Shown here: positions 63,999 through 64,000 of the stretch, in pieces
Layout: the number at the start of each line of letters is the position of its first letter
How positions within the stretch are numbered: position 1 is the first letter of the stretch
Source: Panacibacter microcysteis
GTDB taxonomy: Bacteria; Bacteroidota; Bacteroidia; Chitinophagales; Chitinophagaceae
Length of the DNA stretch: 64,000 bases
Assembly: GCF_015831355.1 (NCBI RefSeq)
Contig: NZ_JADWYR010000002.1
Location: 868,001-932,000, forward strand
Reading direction: 5' to 3'
The notes under the pieces: model-generated
Told to the model about the DNA's origin: nothing
Seen by the model: the letters and a program-made list of their open reading frames with translations, nothing else
Databases searched by the model: none
Made by a program: the position numbers and the translations under genes

Positions 63999-64000
63999 GG

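Overview
The window reads as a chromosome segment of a Bacteroidota species, most likely family Chitinophagaceae. Supporting signs are a SusC/SusD outer-membrane pair, three proteins with type IX secretion (T9SS) C-terminal sorting tails, a Reg_prop/Y_Y_Y sensor kinase, a GH106-type glycosidase, and a promoter of the Bacteroidota form (TTTG, 20 bp, TAnnTTTG) in front of tRNA-Gln. Genus and species cannot be fixed from the sequence alone.

Layout. 0-12.9 kb is core metabolism: a cyanophycinase fragment, MgtC, LutA, RibH with a TPR membrane protein, PdhA, a DUF6600-type lipoprotein, an A-type Fe-S carrier, a B12-type acyl-CoA mutase large subunit, the three-gene proton-translocating transhydrogenase and a methyltransferase. 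12.9-27 kb has tRNA-Gln, secreted T9SS proteins, an M20 peptidase, a repair pair (macrodomain plus Ogt), AroQ, a sensor kinase/response regulator pair and an S74-chaperone surface protein. 27-43.2 kb is a catabolic cluster: Lrp regulator, SusC, SusD, two aldehyde dehydrogenases, two class III aminotransferases, an NhaC-family transporter, two GNAT acetyltransferases and a YtcJ-type amidohydrolase. Together they look like uptake and breakdown of a GABA- or diamine-like nitrogen compound to succinate. 43.3-48 kb holds a Tet-type MFS pump, an AraC regulator facing an aldo/keto reductase, and an ankyrin protein.

48.2-50.3 kb and 57.3-61 kb are unlike the rest. Both contain small orphan genes, all on the minus strand. 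Long repeats with inverted ends separate them, and each block starts from the same ~250-bp leader carrying an inward-facing TAnnTTTG box. In three of the clearest units the 10-bp sequence just before the gene is the exact reverse complement of the 10-bp sequence at its 3' end. The motif differs from unit to unit but always keeps GTT/AAC. This is the signature expected of integron gene cassettes with attC sites, although no integrase gene lies in the window. I regard this as the most interesting system here. Several units are decaying: DUF4291 has two frameshifts and one lipoprotein has lost its start codon.

A second repeat family is a REP/BIME-like intergenic element with the core GGCATCGCCTGTTGCGTCGC. 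It occurs at more than 20 half-sites, alone or as inverted pairs 120-410 bp apart, including inside the transhydrogenase operon and between susC and susD. It accounts for many spurious small open frames.
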